A stretch of 64,000 nt of DNA from Moanibacter sp964542645 (GTDB lineage: Bacteria > Verrucomicrobiota > Verrucomicrobiia > Opitutales > UBA2987): contig CAZIUG010000008.1 in NCBI GenBank assembly GCA_964542645.1, positions 186,001 to 250,000 on the forward strand, written 5' to 3'. The position numbers and the translations under genes were made by a program. This document shows, piece by piece, positions 25,330-35,424 of this stretch (the stretch's first letter is position 1; every line of letters starts with the position of its first letter). The notes under the pieces are model-generated. The model worked only from the letters and a program-made list of their open reading frames with translations. It made no database searches and was not told the origin of the DNA.

Positions 25330-26115
25330 CTAGGAATGATGAAACTCCAACTGAGTACGCTTCGCCTCGGGCTCCATGAGCCTCCTCAAAAACAGCCTAC
25401 GGTGGTGTTGGGAAGGACCTTTATTTCTAATCGCCGCACAATGGGAATCAGTCCCATATCCCTTGTTATTAGAAAACCCATAACACGGATGAAGCGAATC
25501 CAAACCACACATGATACGGTCCCGAACGACCTTCGCAACAACTGAGGCCATTGCAATGGCAAGGGATTTACCGTCTCCCTTGACAACAGCAGTGTGTTTG
25601 TAAGGGAAAGGACTAAGTGGTTTCCCGTCCACGAGTATCTTATGATGTGTCCTCCGTATCATGGGACGATCGGGCGTCGTTGCGCTGTCATCGCAGCCCC
25701 TCAGAAACAGAAATTTTTTCTCTCTGGATGCCGCAGGTTCAACTCCTTCAGGAAAAGCTTCCGGTAGTCGATAGAGAGCTCGGCACATAGCCACACGTGT
25801 TGCTCCTAGAATGTTCATTTTCTCTATCTCACTGACTGACGACACCCCAATCTCAATCTCAATCGATCCAGAGTCTCGCAGTTTCCATAGGCCCTCAAAT
25901 ACCCTTTTGCGCTGTCGATTTGACAGTTTCTTAGAATCATTTACCTCAGAAATCTCAGGAAAACTCTGCCGATCCGCGTAGAAGTCCTTAGACAAACCAA
26001 CTGCCGATGCTACTACCGGACCAGCCAGAGCTCCTCTGCCTGCCTCATCGACGCCCGCAATCCCGCTACATCCCGACACCGCCTCCAAATCAAATTCAAT
26101 CAAGGACCGCTTCAC
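25330..26115 (-). CDS. rnhB: Ribonuclease HII
   Basis: A 261-residue RNase HII, which nicks RNA in RNA/DNA hybrids and at single ribonucleotides. Motifs in order: GVDEAGRGALAGPVVASAV (catalytic Asp-Glu), VNDSKKLSNRQRKRVFE, MNILGATRVAM, ILVDGKPL, VVKGDGKSLAIAMASVVAKVVRD. A segment of about 35 residues (roughly 121-155, rich in charged residues) interrupts the usual distance between the MNILxA helix and the VDG strand. The start is a GTG at 26115 behind GAGAGG. It lies 53 bp downstream of rnhC on the same strand. Confidence 0.94.
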   Translation of the reverse strand: MKRSLIEFDLEAVSGCSGIAGVDEAGRGALAGPVVASAVGLSKDFYADRQSFPEISEVNDSKKLSNRQRKRVFEGLWKLRDSGSIEIEIGVSSVSEIEKMNILGATRVAMCRALYRLPEAFPEGVEPAASREKKFLFLRGCDDSATTPDRPMIRRTHHKILVDGKPLSPFPYKHTAVVKGDGKSLAIAMASVVAKVVRDRIMCGLDSLHPCYGFSNNKGYGTDSHCAAIRNKGPSQHHRRLFLRRLMEPEAKRTQLEFHHS

Positions 26116-26168
26116 CTAGCCTCTCATGTTTCTTATAATCTAGAACTCTCAGTGGATTCGAAAAGTCT

Positions 26169-27131
26169 TTATCTCCGTACCAAAGTCATCACTTCAGAAA
26201 CCGTCTTAAAGTGCATTTTTGCAAAATCACCAAGTGCCCGATCCCCCATTTTTTCTACAATACGAACGGCCTGAATTTTTACATTGGAACTAGCTCCTTT
26301 AAGAAGTGTTTCACCAAAGTTTTCTGACAATCTTTCCATCTGCCTAAGGAATTCGGCACGAGCACAAATAGAAGCTGCAGCTACAACTGGATCCGCTTCA
26401 GCTCTTGGCTGTGCTTCTAGTTTAAAAGACTTCACCTTCAGATAATTCTGAACAAGAGGTGCAGTCGAAAACTGGTCAAGCAAGCCCCATTTGACTTTAC
26501 GAACTCCAAGGGCGTCTTCTAAAGAACGGGAATGCAACCAAGCCAAAAGTCGATTCAGGTTTGCATTTGGTTTGGACATCAATTCATTGTATTTTCCCAT
26601 CCTACAATAGGCAGTTTTAACTACCACCCCTCGGGTTGCCTTGATCAACTTCTCTAAACGCAAAATGGAGGAATCGGTCATCTTCTTGCTGTCTCGAACA
26701 CCTTTCTCGATCCACGCCCGGACCATCGTTCCGTCCGCCACTACACAGGCTGTTACTAGGGGTCCGAACAAGTCTCCCTTTCCCGCCTCATCTAATCCTG
26801 CGTGCTCATCAAACCATTGCGGATTGTGGAATTCTTCATAGCCAAGTCTTGGTTCGCCTGTGACCTCGGACTCTACCACGTCTCGCACAAAATCCTCCGT
26901 ACCCTTGCCCTGAATAACAACCTTTCCGCTTTCATAACCCACGATATTGACGCGGTCGTGTTTCGACTTGAAGGCGAAACGGGCATAGCCGACTTCGTAA
27001 TAGCCGAAGCCCTTCTGATCGCAAATGTCCTCAAGCTTCTTCATCTGATCACCGTCCAAGCTTAAGGTATAGGAACTTAGCTTTTTAGGCTCCGCATCAG
27101 GCTTCTTTGTCGATTTTCTCGCCACCTCCAA
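26169..27131 (-). CDS. rnhC: Ribonuclease HIII
   Basis: A 320-residue RNase HIII. The N-terminal TBP-like substrate-binding domain (about 15-105) is followed by the catalytic domain with GLDEAGKGDLFGPLVTACVV, where the GKGD variant of the GRG motif separates HIII from HII, then GVRDSKKMTD, WGLLDQFS and AEADPVVAAASICARAEFL. The listed start is TTG at 27131; a GTG at 27125 is equally possible. Only 23 bp separate this start from that of mutY on the other strand. Confidence 0.93.
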   Translation of the reverse strand: MEVARKSTKKPDAEPKKLSSYTLSLDGDQMKKLEDICDQKGFGYYEVGYARFAFKSKHDRVNIVGYESGKVVIQGKGTEDFVRDVVESEVTGEPRLGYEEFHNPQWFDEHAGLDEAGKGDLFGPLVTACVVADGTMVRAWIEKGVRDSKKMTDSSILRLEKLIKATRGVVVKTAYCRMGKYNELMSKPNANLNRLLAWLHSRSLEDALGVRKVKWGLLDQFSTAPLVQNYLKVKSFKLEAQPRAEADPVVAAASICARAEFLRQMERLSENFGETLLKGASSNVKIQAVRIVEKMGDRALGDFAKMHFKTVSEVMTLVRR

Positions 27132-27154
27132 TTATTAAGATAGAATTCCTGATA

Positions 27155-28180
27155 ATGTTCAATCCACAATCCTGTGAAGACCAAACCTTAATAGGGGTCC
27201 TCAACAAATGGTACACAGAAAACAGCCGCCCTCTCCCATGGAGGGAAAACCCCTCTCTATACAAGACGGTGGTATCAGAATTCATGCTACAGCAAACTCA
27301 GGTCAAAACCGTCATTCCTTATTTTGAAAGGTGGATAGATCAATTCCCTGATTTCAATACTCTTGCGCAAGCTGAGGAAACTGATGTACTTCGCTTTTGG
27401 GAAGGGCTAGGTTACTACAGACGGGCCCGAAATCTTCTCCAATTGGCGAAAACCTTTGTTTCTCTTCCGGAAACTCCCGAAACTGCCGATCAGTGGAAAA
27501 CTTTCCCTGGAGTCGGTCCTTACACTGCAGCCGCCATAGCAAGTATCTGCTTCGGGCAACACATTGCTTGCTTAGACGGAAATGTTATTCGCGTCCTCGC
27601 TAGAATTTTCAACCGTTCTCAATCATTTCGAAACGCTACCTCTGCCGCTAAACTCCTCGCTCCCGTTGCCAATCGGCTAATCAAATCAGCTAATCCAGGA
27701 ATGCACAACCAAGCGATGATGGAACTTGGTGCAACCATCTGCTTGAAGAGAAACCCCAAATGCACCAACTGTCCTCTCTTCAGTTTTTGCATCACCGGTC
27801 AAAATGGAACAGCATATTTAATTCCAAAATTCCACCCCAGGCTAACCCGTCGTCTCTCCGTACAGCGTCTTTTCGTTCGCAACGAAAATTCCATTCTTCT
27901 TTACAAAACACCTCATCAAAATACCCGCCTTGCGGATATCTATGAGTTACCTAATACCGATTTATTTGAGAAAGGAATCAATCTTCCCCGTCCTTTTGCT
28001 ATTAGAAACCGCAGCCTCGGCAACGAACGCATAACTGAGAAACTCTATCAACTAGATCCAAATCCAGCCCTGCGAAAAAGGATAAAAGCCTCCTCTGATC
28101 TCCACTGGATTCATCTATCGAACCTCGATAAAGTCACCCTATCGAGTCCCCACCGCCGCTGGGTTAACGAATTTCTCTAA
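27155..28180 (+). CDS. mutY: A/G-specific adenine DNA glycosylase
   Basis: A 341-residue MutY that removes adenine mispaired with 8-oxoguanine. It has FMLQQTQVKTVIPYFERW, the helix-hairpin-helix FPGVGPYTAAAIAS, the catalytic aspartate in CLDGNVIRVLARIF, and a complete 4Fe-4S loop with spacing C-x6-C-x2-C-x5-C in CLKRNPKCTNCPLFSFC. A C-terminal NUDIX-like domain follows. The ATG at 27155 is chosen over an upstream in-frame codon inside the divergent rnhC start region. Confidence 0.95.
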   Translation: MFNPQSCEDQTLIGVLNKWYTENSRPLPWRENPSLYKTVVSEFMLQQTQVKTVIPYFERWIDQFPDFNTLAQAEETDVLRFWEGLGYYRRARNLLQLAKTFVSLPETPETADQWKTFPGVGPYTAAAIASICFGQHIACLDGNVIRVLARIFNRSQSFRNATSAAKLLAPVANRLIKSANPGMHNQAMMELGATICLKRNPKCTNCPLFSFCITGQNGTAYLIPKFHPRLTRRLSVQRLFVRNENSILLYKTPHQNTRLADIYELPNTDLFEKGINLPRPFAIRNRSLGNERITEKLYQLDPNPALRKRIKASSDLHWIHLSNLDKVTLSSPHRRWVNEFL

Positions 28181-28308
28181 ACTCGAACACCCCAATTGTA
28201 CACACCACCACGGAAGCTTGGACTTCTACCAGGTCCCACCTGAACCCACTCTACACAACAATGAGTTAATAAATCGTGGAAAAGCTGAGGTGGGGAAACC
28301 CTCTGCAA

Positions 28309-28509
28309 TTACCTATTCTCGTGCCGAAGCCTCAGCATATTGGAAAATGCCGCAATCTTCTTCTTTCGACGCTTCACTTCCGAAGGTTTCTCAAAATACC
28401 TCTTGGCACGGACGTCCCTGATTACACCCTCTCGGTCCAATCTTTTCTTAAGACGTCGGAGAGCACGCTCCATGGGCTCGCCCTTTCGTATTTTAACTTC
28501 TACTGGCAT
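28309..28509 (-). CDS. rpsU: 30S ribosomal protein S21
   Basis: A 66-residue S21: MPVEVKIRKGEPMERALRRL, then a basic tail with FEKPSEVKRRKKK. S21 assists initiation on the small subunit. It is convergent with mutY and divergent from dnaE, and is too short to be joined to either. The ATG at 28509 gives the standard start. The basic composition and length fit the family well. Confidence 0.93.
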   Translation of the reverse strand: MPVEVKIRKGEPMERALRRLKKRLDREGVIRDVRAKRYFEKPSEVKRRKKKIAAFSNMLRLRHENR

Positions 28510-28630
28510 TTACAAATCTTGGACGAGGATAGCGGTCACGTTGAAGGAGTCAAGCAGCGTATGAATGTGAATAAGAATTCTTAAATCCTCCTTGAATATT
28601 CGACTTTATCCGATTCATTCTAAGCGCAGC

Positions 28631-31600
28631 ATGGCAGCCACGGACCAATTCGTCCACCTTCACGTTCACTCTGATCACAGTCTACTGGACGGCTGCTGTC
28701 GCATCGAAAGCCTAATCAATCGCACTCTGGCTCTTGGGATGCCGGCCATAGCCTTAACTGATCACGGAAACCTTTTTGGTTCCATTGAATTCTATCAGAA
28801 GGCTAAGGATGCCGGAGTCAAACCCCTCCTCGGATGTGAGGTATACATAGTTTATGATCATGCGATGAGCGATCGACCCAGAAGAGAGAGAAGGCAGTCT
28901 AACGTAAGGGAGGAATTCGATCAGGTGCAGAGGCGAGACCCCAGTGATTTCCCAAAATATAAGATCCACCACAAAGGGGTAATCGCTAGAAATTTAAAGG
29001 GCTACCGCAACCTTTCTAAGCTCGTGTCTCTGGCTCATACGGAGGGGATGTACTACCGCCCAAGGGTCGACCTAGAGAAACTCGCGGCCCACTCTGAAGG
29101 ATTGATTGGCTTCAGTGGCTGTCTAAACGGAGTCGTCCCACAATTCCTCCTCTATAACGACTACGCTAAGGCACGAGAAGCAGTTGGCAAGTTTGTCGAT
29201 ATCTTCGGACAAGAGAACTACTTCATTGAATTGCAAGATCACGGCATTCCAGTTCAAAAAAATCTCTTCCCTGATCTCATTCGCCTGGCCAAAGAGTTCA
29301 ACCTGAAAGTTGTCGGTACAAACGACGTCCATTACGTCAGACGTGAGGACTGGAACGCCCATGACTCATTGCTCTGCATCCAGACCGGTAAAAGACTGAG
29401 TGACGAAGAACGCCTTCGATACCCATGTCCTGAATTCTATCTCAAGAGTGTGGAAGAAATGGGCGAGATCTTTAGCGAATTTCCCGAGGCTCTCACCAAT
29501 ACTCAAGCAGTCGCTGATATGTGCGAATTGGAGATCCCATTCGGAGAGAATCACAATCCTATCTTTAAGAAACCGGAAGAGATCAAATTCAAGCCAGATC
29601 GAGACAACCTCGAACGAATCCTTGATATCTATGTCGCTGAAAAAGATAAACTTAATGATCAAACGGAGAGCTCGGATCAGTCCATAATATCAAAGGCACA
29701 ACGGAGCGATTTAAGGGAGAATGGATTACTCCTTTTTGACCTCTGTAAAAGAGGATTACTCGAACGTTACGGAGTAAAATATGAAACCGTCCAACTCCGA
29801 TCCGATGGTCATCAAAAAGAGAAATCCGAATTTTCCCATATGGTTAGTCGTAAGCTCGACTATGAACTCGCAATCATAATTGGAACCGGTTTTCTCGACT
29901 ATTTCCTCATAGTTTGGGACTTCATCTACTGGGCCAGACAAAAGAAAATTCCCGTCGGGCCCGGCCGCGGATCTGGAGTCGGATGTATCGTCTCCTACCT
30001 ACTAAAAATTACTGATATTGATCCGCTAAGATTCGGCCTTTTATTCGAACGCATGCTCCATCTAGAACGCGTTTCGCCTCCGGATTTCGACTTGGATTTT
30101 TGCATGAGGCGACGGGACGAAGTGGTTGACTTCGTAAGGGGAAAATATGGCGAAGATCACGTCGCTCATATAATAACCTTCGGAACATTCGGGGCCAAAA
30201 TGTCGATTCGAGATCTGGCCCGTGTTAATGACGTACCTTTTGCTGATGCCGATCGTCTGGCAAAAATGATCCCTGACGAGCTCAATGTCTCGATTGATGA
30301 TTCAATCAATCGTTCTCGTGAGCTCCAAAACGAAATCTCCGGAAACACCGTGATGAAAAGTATCGTAGAGCAGGGTCAAGTCATCGAAGGAATGGTGCGC
30401 AATACCGGAAAGCACGCCTGTGGTATGATTATTGGCGATCAACCGATCACTAACCTAGTTCCCGTCACCCTTCAGGAAGGAGATCTTACCACGCAGTATT
30501 CGAAGGGTCCCATTGAAGATCTTGGACTGCTCAAGATGGACTTTCTTGGATTAAAAACACTAACAGTAATCGCCGATGCTGAAGAGCATATTCGTCGCAT
30601 TCGAGAAAACCCAGAATTCGATATCGAATCGATTTCCTTAGACGACCCGAAAACCTTTGCATTGCTGAATAGCGGTCAAACAACAGGAGTTTTTCAACTC
30701 GAATCTCGAGGCATGCAAACACTCTGCTGCCAAATAGGGATGAGTCGATTCGAGGAGATCATCGCGCTTATTGCCCTCTATCGGCCTGGGCCTATGCAAG
30801 ACATCCCGAAATATATCAAGGGGAAGAAGGATCCCTCTACCATTCAAAGCATTCATCCACTGCTCCAAGAGGTAGTAAATGAAACCCATGGGATACTAGT
30901 TTATCAAGAACAGGTTATGGAAGCAGCGCGAATTATAGCTGGCTACACATTGGGTGAAGCCGATATACTCCGTCTGGCAATGGGCAAGAAAATCCAGTCA
31001 GTGATGGATTCGCAAAGGGAAACCTTTGTAAAAGGAGCTAAAAAGCACAATGACATAGACCGCGGAGAGGCACTTCGAATATTTGAGACCTTGGGAAAAT
31101 TCGCTACCTACGCCTTTACTAAGTCCCATTCTGCCGCCTATGCCATGCTGAGCTATCGCACCGCCTTTCTGAAAGCAAATTATCCGGTTGAGTTCATGGC
31201 TGCTCTTCTCTCTTCCGAATTAGGCAACAGTGATAAAGTCTCACGATTCGTCGATGAATCAGCATCCCAGAACGTACCGGTTTTGAGTCCTGATATCAAT
31301 GAATCGAGAGAGAGTTTCACTCCTATACTTAACGATGCTCCTTCCTCCAATGAAAGTCAGACCGGCTCTATACGTTTTGGTCTAGCAGCTATCAAAGGGG
31401 TTGGAGACAGCGCTTCCCAAAAGATTATCGAAGAACGGGAAAAAGTAGGAGCTTTCGGGAGTTTTAAGGACTTTACCCTTCGGGTTGATAGTCGTTCCGT
31501 GAACCGCCGAGTTATGGAACATCTTATACGATCTGGTGCCTTTGACTCCCTAGGCGAATATCGAGGACATTTGCTCGAAGAACTAGACACGCTTCTGGGG

Positions 31601-32392
31601 GAAGCCGCCACCATTCAACGTGATCTCGCAAGAGGACAGGGCAATTTCTTTGATCTGATGGGCAATACAGAAAACGAGATCAGCAGGGAAATAGAAGAAC
31701 AAAAGGGCCCTTCTCCTTCTAGAAAGAATGGTTCAGAAAAACCGCTGGACGAGATACTTAAAGATGAAAAGGAGTTACTCGGCTTTTACGTATCTGGTCA
31801 TCCCTTGGATATCTTCTGTGGACTAGATGAACCTATAAATACCTTTCAAGACTCCAATCTCAGAGGAACCAATGATCGAACTCCCTTTCGACTCTGTGGT
31901 GTAATTTCAACTCTAACCAAGAAACTCACGCGTAGGGATAACCGTCCATGGGCGATTCTCGAACTCGCAACTAGGAAAGCAACCTTCAGCATTAATATAT
32001 TTGCTGAAGCTTATGAAAAATTTGAAGCCTCGACCCTTCCAGGTGACATTGTATTAGTCACTGGTATTCTTCTGAATCGCGATGACGACTATCGCCTCAG
32101 CGCGGATTCAGTATCCACCTTAGACCGATTTCCATCACGACTTATAAAGCAGATAGATTGGATCCTGGAACCAAGTGAAAAGGCAAATGACTTCCTTTCA
32201 ATCCTCACCGCTTCAATTATTGAGGACCCTGGCCCGACTCGGGTGAGAATCGGTTTTCTCGCTGAAAATCACCATGCGGTTTTCAGTGATATCGCTCAAT
32301 CTCTAACCTGGAATGCGACTCCTAGGGGTTTTAACGAACTCCGGAAGCATCCTGCTGTTGTAGGTGCATTCGTAAACGCGAAAAACCCATGA
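28631..32392 (+). CDS. dnaE: DNA polymerase III alpha subunit
   Basis: A 1253-residue replicative polymerase. The PHP domain starts at once (FVHLHVHSDHSLLDGCC). The polymerase core shows GPGRGSGVGCIVSYLL, the catalytic aspartates in PPDFDLDFCMRRRDEVVDFV, FTKSHSAAYAMLSYRTAFLK and YRPGPMQDIPKYIKGKKDP. The C-terminal helix-hairpin-helix and OB-fold parts follow. It is somewhat longer than E. coli DnaE (1160). The ATG at 28631 gives MAATDQFVHLHVH; an upstream TTG at 28592 is less likely. Its end overlaps the hpt start by four bases. Confidence 0.97.
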   Translation: MAATDQFVHLHVHSDHSLLDGCCRIESLINRTLALGMPAIALTDHGNLFGSIEFYQKAKDAGVKPLLGCEVYIVYDHAMSDRPRRERRQSNVREEFDQVQRRDPSDFPKYKIHHKGVIARNLKGYRNLSKLVSLAHTEGMYYRPRVDLEKLAAHSEGLIGFSGCLNGVVPQFLLYNDYAKAREAVGKFVDIFGQENYFIELQDHGIPVQKNLFPDLIRLAKEFNLKVVGTNDVHYVRREDWNAHDSLLCIQTGKRLSDEERLRYPCPEFYLKSVEEMGEIFSEFPEALTNTQAVADMCELEIPFGENHNPIFKKPEEIKFKPDRDNLERILDIYVAEKDKLNDQTESSDQSIISKAQRSDLRENGLLLFDLCKRGLLERYGVKYETVQLRSDGHQKEKSEFSHMVSRKLDYELAIIIGTGFLDYFLIVWDFIYWARQKKIPVGPGRGSGVGCIVSYLLKITDIDPLRFGLLFERMLHLERVSPPDFDLDFCMRRRDEVVDFVRGKYGEDHVAHIITFGTFGAKMSIRDLARVNDVPFADADRLAKMIPDELNVSIDDSINRSRELQNEISGNTVMKSIVEQGQVIEGMVRNTGKHACGMIIGDQPITNLVPVTLQEGDLTTQYSKGPIEDLGLLKMDFLGLKTLTVIADAEEHIRRIRENPEFDIESISLDDPKTFALLNSGQTTGVFQLESRGMQTLCCQIGMSRFEEIIALIALYRPGPMQDIPKYIKGKKDPSTIQSIHPLLQEVVNETHGILVYQEQVMEAARIIAGYTLGEADILRLAMGKKIQSVMDSQRETFVKGAKKHNDIDRGEALRIFETLGKFATYAFTKSHSAAYAMLSYRTAFLKANYPVEFMAALLSSELGNSDKVSRFVDESASQNVPVLSPDINESRESFTPILNDAPSSNESQTGSIRFGLAAIKGVGDSASQKIIEEREKVGAFGSFKDFTLRVDSRSVNRRVMEHLIRSGAFDSLGEYRGHLLEELDTLLGEAATIQRDLARGQGNFFDLMGNTENEISREIEEQKGPSPSRKNGSEKPLDEILKDEKELLGFYVSGHPLDIFCGLDEPINTFQDSNLRGTNDRTPFRLCGVISTLTKKLTRRDNRPWAILELATRKATFSINIFAEAYEKFEASTLPGDIVLVTGILLNRDDDYRLSADSVSTLDRFPSRLIKQIDWILEPSEKANDFLSILTASIIEDPGPTRVRIGFLAENHHAVFSDIAQSLTWNATPRGFNELRKHPAVVGAFVNAKNP

Positions 32393-32985
32393 CAATTCAA
32401 GCTGTGACCCAACCTGCCTCCCAACTATCGAACTCACAACTCATACTTACTCATCTTGAAAAGGTGCTCATTACGGAAGAAGAAATAGAGGAACGAGTGA
32501 AAGAACTAGCGAAAGAAATCTCCAATCTCTATGACCCAGATGAAGAAATAACAGTCATCTCGATTATAAATGGGGCAATTCTCTTTACCGCCGATCTCGT
32601 TCGTAATCTTCCAGGTCAAGTTAGAATCGACTGCATACGCGTATCTAGCTACGAGGATGAGACCTCCCCTATCAACGAGCCTAAAATCTCAAGTACTCTG
32701 ACACTTGATCTCGCTAGTCGACATGTCCTCTTAGTCGACGATATTCTAGATACTGGGAACACCATTTTAAAAGTTCATCAGTATGTTCTCAATATGGATC
32801 CCGCATCGATTCGAACAGCCGTCCTTCTTGAAAAGAAAGCTCGTCGTGAAGTCGACTTTGAAATTGACCATATTGGATTTCAGATTCCCGATGAATTCGT
32901 TGTGGGCTATGGGCTTGATTACGCCCAGCGCTATCGTAACTTGCGCTGCATCGGAGTCCTCAAATCGGAACAACAACCCACCTAA
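32389..32985 (+). CDS. hpt: Hypoxanthine phosphoribosyltransferase
   Basis: A 198-residue type I phosphoribosyltransferase for purine salvage. The PRPP-binding loop is HVLLVDDILDTGNT. ISIINGAILFTADLVRNL and VSSYEDET match the hypoxanthine branch, and the C-terminal IPDEFVVGYGLDYAQRYRNL carries the purine-binding Val and the GxGxDY motif. The ATGA overlap with dnaE suggests translation from the same mRNA. Confidence 0.95.
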   Translation: MTIQAVTQPASQLSNSQLILTHLEKVLITEEEIEERVKELAKEISNLYDPDEEITVISIINGAILFTADLVRNLPGQVRIDCIRVSSYEDETSPINEPKISSTLTLDLASRHVLLVDDILDTGNTILKVHQYVLNMDPASIRTAVLLEKKARREVDFEIDHIGFQIPDEFVVGYGLDYAQRYRNLRCIGVLKSEQQPT

Positions 32986-33085
32986 TTTAGTTTCCATGAA
33001 GAAATTAAAATTAACTTTAGACGAAAACTAACCTTCCCCCGAAAAGTTCTATAGTGAAAGGAAACCCTCGTAAACAATTGGAATA

Positions 33086-34066
33086 ATGGATCAACGAACT
33101 TTAGGGGAAACGGGCATCCAGGTAAGCCGCCTGGGAATAGGTGGCCTTCAAATAAGTTCAAAATCTTCGAGATTCGACGGAGCCCGAGAAACGATTCATC
33201 GCGCAGTAGACCTGGGTGTTAACTACACCGACACAGCTCCCTCATACGGAAATAGTGAGTTAGTTCTCGGCAGGACCTTGGACGAAATCCAAACACCAAT
33301 TATCGTCTCGACCAAGCTCGGAGGACGGCCCCAACCTTTCGACCCGCAAAACCGCGATCAGCTACAAGAATCGCTCGAAACGAGTCTCCGTCTTCTTGGG
33401 CGAAACCATATCGATATTCTTTTCATTCACGAACCGGATCGACCCGGCCATTATGATTGGTGGAAGAATAACCGAAACTTTGAAGGCCCAGTAATTGACC
33501 TCCTCGAAGATCTCAAAAGGGAAGGGACAATAAGGGCAATTGGTATAGCCGGTACCACCGCTTACAGGATGGCAGATCTCATCCGTACAGGTAAGTTCGA
33601 TATCGTTTTGACCGCCTTCAACTACAGCCTACTGTGGCGTGAAGCAGAACGAGAAATTCTGCCTGCAGCGGTTGAAAACGGGTTGGGGATTATTATAGGT
33701 TCACCCCTGCAACAGGGTGCTATAGCACAGCGACAAGACAAAGAGATTGAAACAGCGAATTGGATTTCTCCACCTCGTCGCGAACAAATACGCAAACTCT
33801 ACGCTTTTCTTGATGAAGTCGATATGACGCTCGCCGAATGTGCCATTCGGTTCGTCATTTCAAATCAGCACATAGATTGTACTCTAATGGGCGCTCGCTC
33901 CTCAAGGGAAGTGGAACTGAATGTAGAATCAGTAGAAAAGGGCCCCTTGAACTCTGACATCCTTCGTCGTCTCGATAAAATCGCCTCCCTCGTTCCCTTC
34001 CGTCCATTTGACGAACCGTTCGGGTTTCCGTTTGGACGTGAGTACAAAGGTCCGGGACGTGCTTAG
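33086..34066 (+). CDS. Aldo/keto reductase
   Basis: A 326-residue AKR barrel. The catalytic tetrad is visible: Asp and Tyr in NYTDTAPSYGNSELVLG, Lys in VSTKLGG and His in DILFIHEPDRPGHYDWW. The C-terminal NADP-binding part has TLMGARSSREVELNV. It resembles the L-fucose/galactose dehydrogenase-like AKRs, but the substrate cannot be read from sequence. It precedes the enolase-superfamily gene by 170 bp on the same strand, which suggests a role in sugar or sugar-acid metabolism. Confidence 0.88.
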   Translation: MDQRTLGETGIQVSRLGIGGLQISSKSSRFDGARETIHRAVDLGVNYTDTAPSYGNSELVLGRTLDEIQTPIIVSTKLGGRPQPFDPQNRDQLQESLETSLRLLGRNHIDILFIHEPDRPGHYDWWKNNRNFEGPVIDLLEDLKREGTIRAIGIAGTTAYRMADLIRTGKFDIVLTAFNYSLLWREAEREILPAAVENGLGIIIGSPLQQGAIAQRQDKEIETANWISPPRREQIRKLYAFLDEVDMTLAECAIRFVISNQHIDCTLMGARSSREVELNVESVEKGPLNSDILRRLDKIASLVPFRPFDEPFGFPFGREYKGPGRA

Positions 34067-34236
34067 AGCACCTGTAAAACCTGAACCTTTACATCCAGCG
34101 TAAACTTGAATTCATTAATTGATTATCGAAAATCAATTTGAAAGTTTCCTGAGAAGATTTTTCATTACTAGGAAACTTCTAATAGTGATTTACCTTCTAA
34201 ATACATTCAGCGGATATCACCCAATAGGCACCTGAT

Positions 34237-35400
34237 ATGAGTGACTCGGTACGTAACATCAAAACCGGCATTTTGACGATTCCCCGGGACACGCCCTACC
34301 TTGGAAAACTACTTCCAGATGAAACACTCGACGATCGAGGTTACATTGTACGTAGAAACGGTACGGTCTACCCATCAGTCGATCGCAGTGTCCTTGTCCG
34401 TATAGAAACTCGTGACGGTGTGATTGGATGGGGCGAGACTTACGGTATTGTCGCCCCTCGAGCAGTCACAGCGATCATTGATGACCTTCTATCCGGATTT
34501 GTGATAGGCCGTGACCCTTGGGATACTATGGTCATCCATGACGAACTCTACGACCTTATGCGGGTCCGCGGCTATTCTAACGGCTTTTATATGGATGCAC
34601 TGGCTGCTATTGACATCGCTCTTTGGGATATTTGCGGCAAGCAATCAGGAAAGCCGCTGGCAAAACTCCTTGGAGGGGAAAGACGCCATTCTATTCCTGC
34701 CTATGTCTCTGGGTTGCCGTGTCCAACACGAAACGAACGTGCTGATCTAGCCGCAAAATGGCAGAGTCGCGGATTCAATATGTTCAAGACCGCCGGCGTC
34801 GGTTCAGACACTCCAACCTTGGAAGAAATTGCTCATCTGAGAGAACGTCTTGGAGAAAAGGCAAAGATAGCCATAGATTGTCACTGGGCCTACACTGCAG
34901 CCGATGCGATTGAGATTATCAGATCTCTCGAACCCTACCGGCCCTGGTTTGTCGAAGCACCATGTAAATCGGAAGACATCGATGGCCAGGCTCGAATTGC
35001 GACCGCTGTTAGAGTTCCTATCGCTCTTGGAGAAGAATGGCGCACTATTTTCGATGCGCGCTTAAGGTTGGAACGTCAGGCTGTATCCATAATACAGCCT
35101 GAAATGGGACATACCGGCGTAACTGAATTCGTCCGTATGGCCCAACTGGCAGAAGCTCATTACCGCCAAATAATTCCACATGCCACCATTGGTCTTGGCA
35201 TTTTCCTGGCCGCCAGCCTGCAGGTCAGCGCTTCCATTCGCTCTCTCCCGGCCCACGAATACCAACATTCTATTTTCGACCGAAACCAACACCTGATCAT
35301 GGGGGATATGCGATGTGAGAAAGGAGCCTACAGTATTCCCACTGGACCTGGATTAGGAGTCGAACCCTCTGAAGAAGCTCTTAGAATGCTCGAGCACTGA
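34237..35400 (+). CDS. Enolase-superfamily (MR/MLE) sugar-acid dehydratase
   Basis: A 387-residue enolase-superfamily enzyme. The N-terminal capping domain ends near residue 130. In the barrel the three metal ligands are the Asp of AIDCHWAYT, the Glu of PWFVEAPCKSED and the Glu of ALGEEWRT, and a base His sits in IIPHATIGLGIFLAAS. DALAAIDIALWDICGKQSGKP is the usual signature. The DCHW form at the first ligand is reminiscent of galactonate-type acid-sugar dehydratases; specificity is inferred only. The ATG at 34237 is used. Confidence 0.87.
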   Translation: MSDSVRNIKTGILTIPRDTPYLGKLLPDETLDDRGYIVRRNGTVYPSVDRSVLVRIETRDGVIGWGETYGIVAPRAVTAIIDDLLSGFVIGRDPWDTMVIHDELYDLMRVRGYSNGFYMDALAAIDIALWDICGKQSGKPLAKLLGGERRHSIPAYVSGLPCPTRNERADLAAKWQSRGFNMFKTAGVGSDTPTLEEIAHLRERLGEKAKIAIDCHWAYTAADAIEIIRSLEPYRPWFVEAPCKSEDIDGQARIATAVRVPIALGEEWRTIFDARLRLERQAVSIIQPEMGHTGVTEFVRMAQLAEAHYRQIIPHATIGLGIFLAASLQVSASIRSLPAHEYQHSIFDRNQHLIMGDMRCEKGAYSIPTGPGLGVEPSEEALRMLEH

Positions 35401-35424
35401 TAATATTAGCTGTTCCTTAACAAA

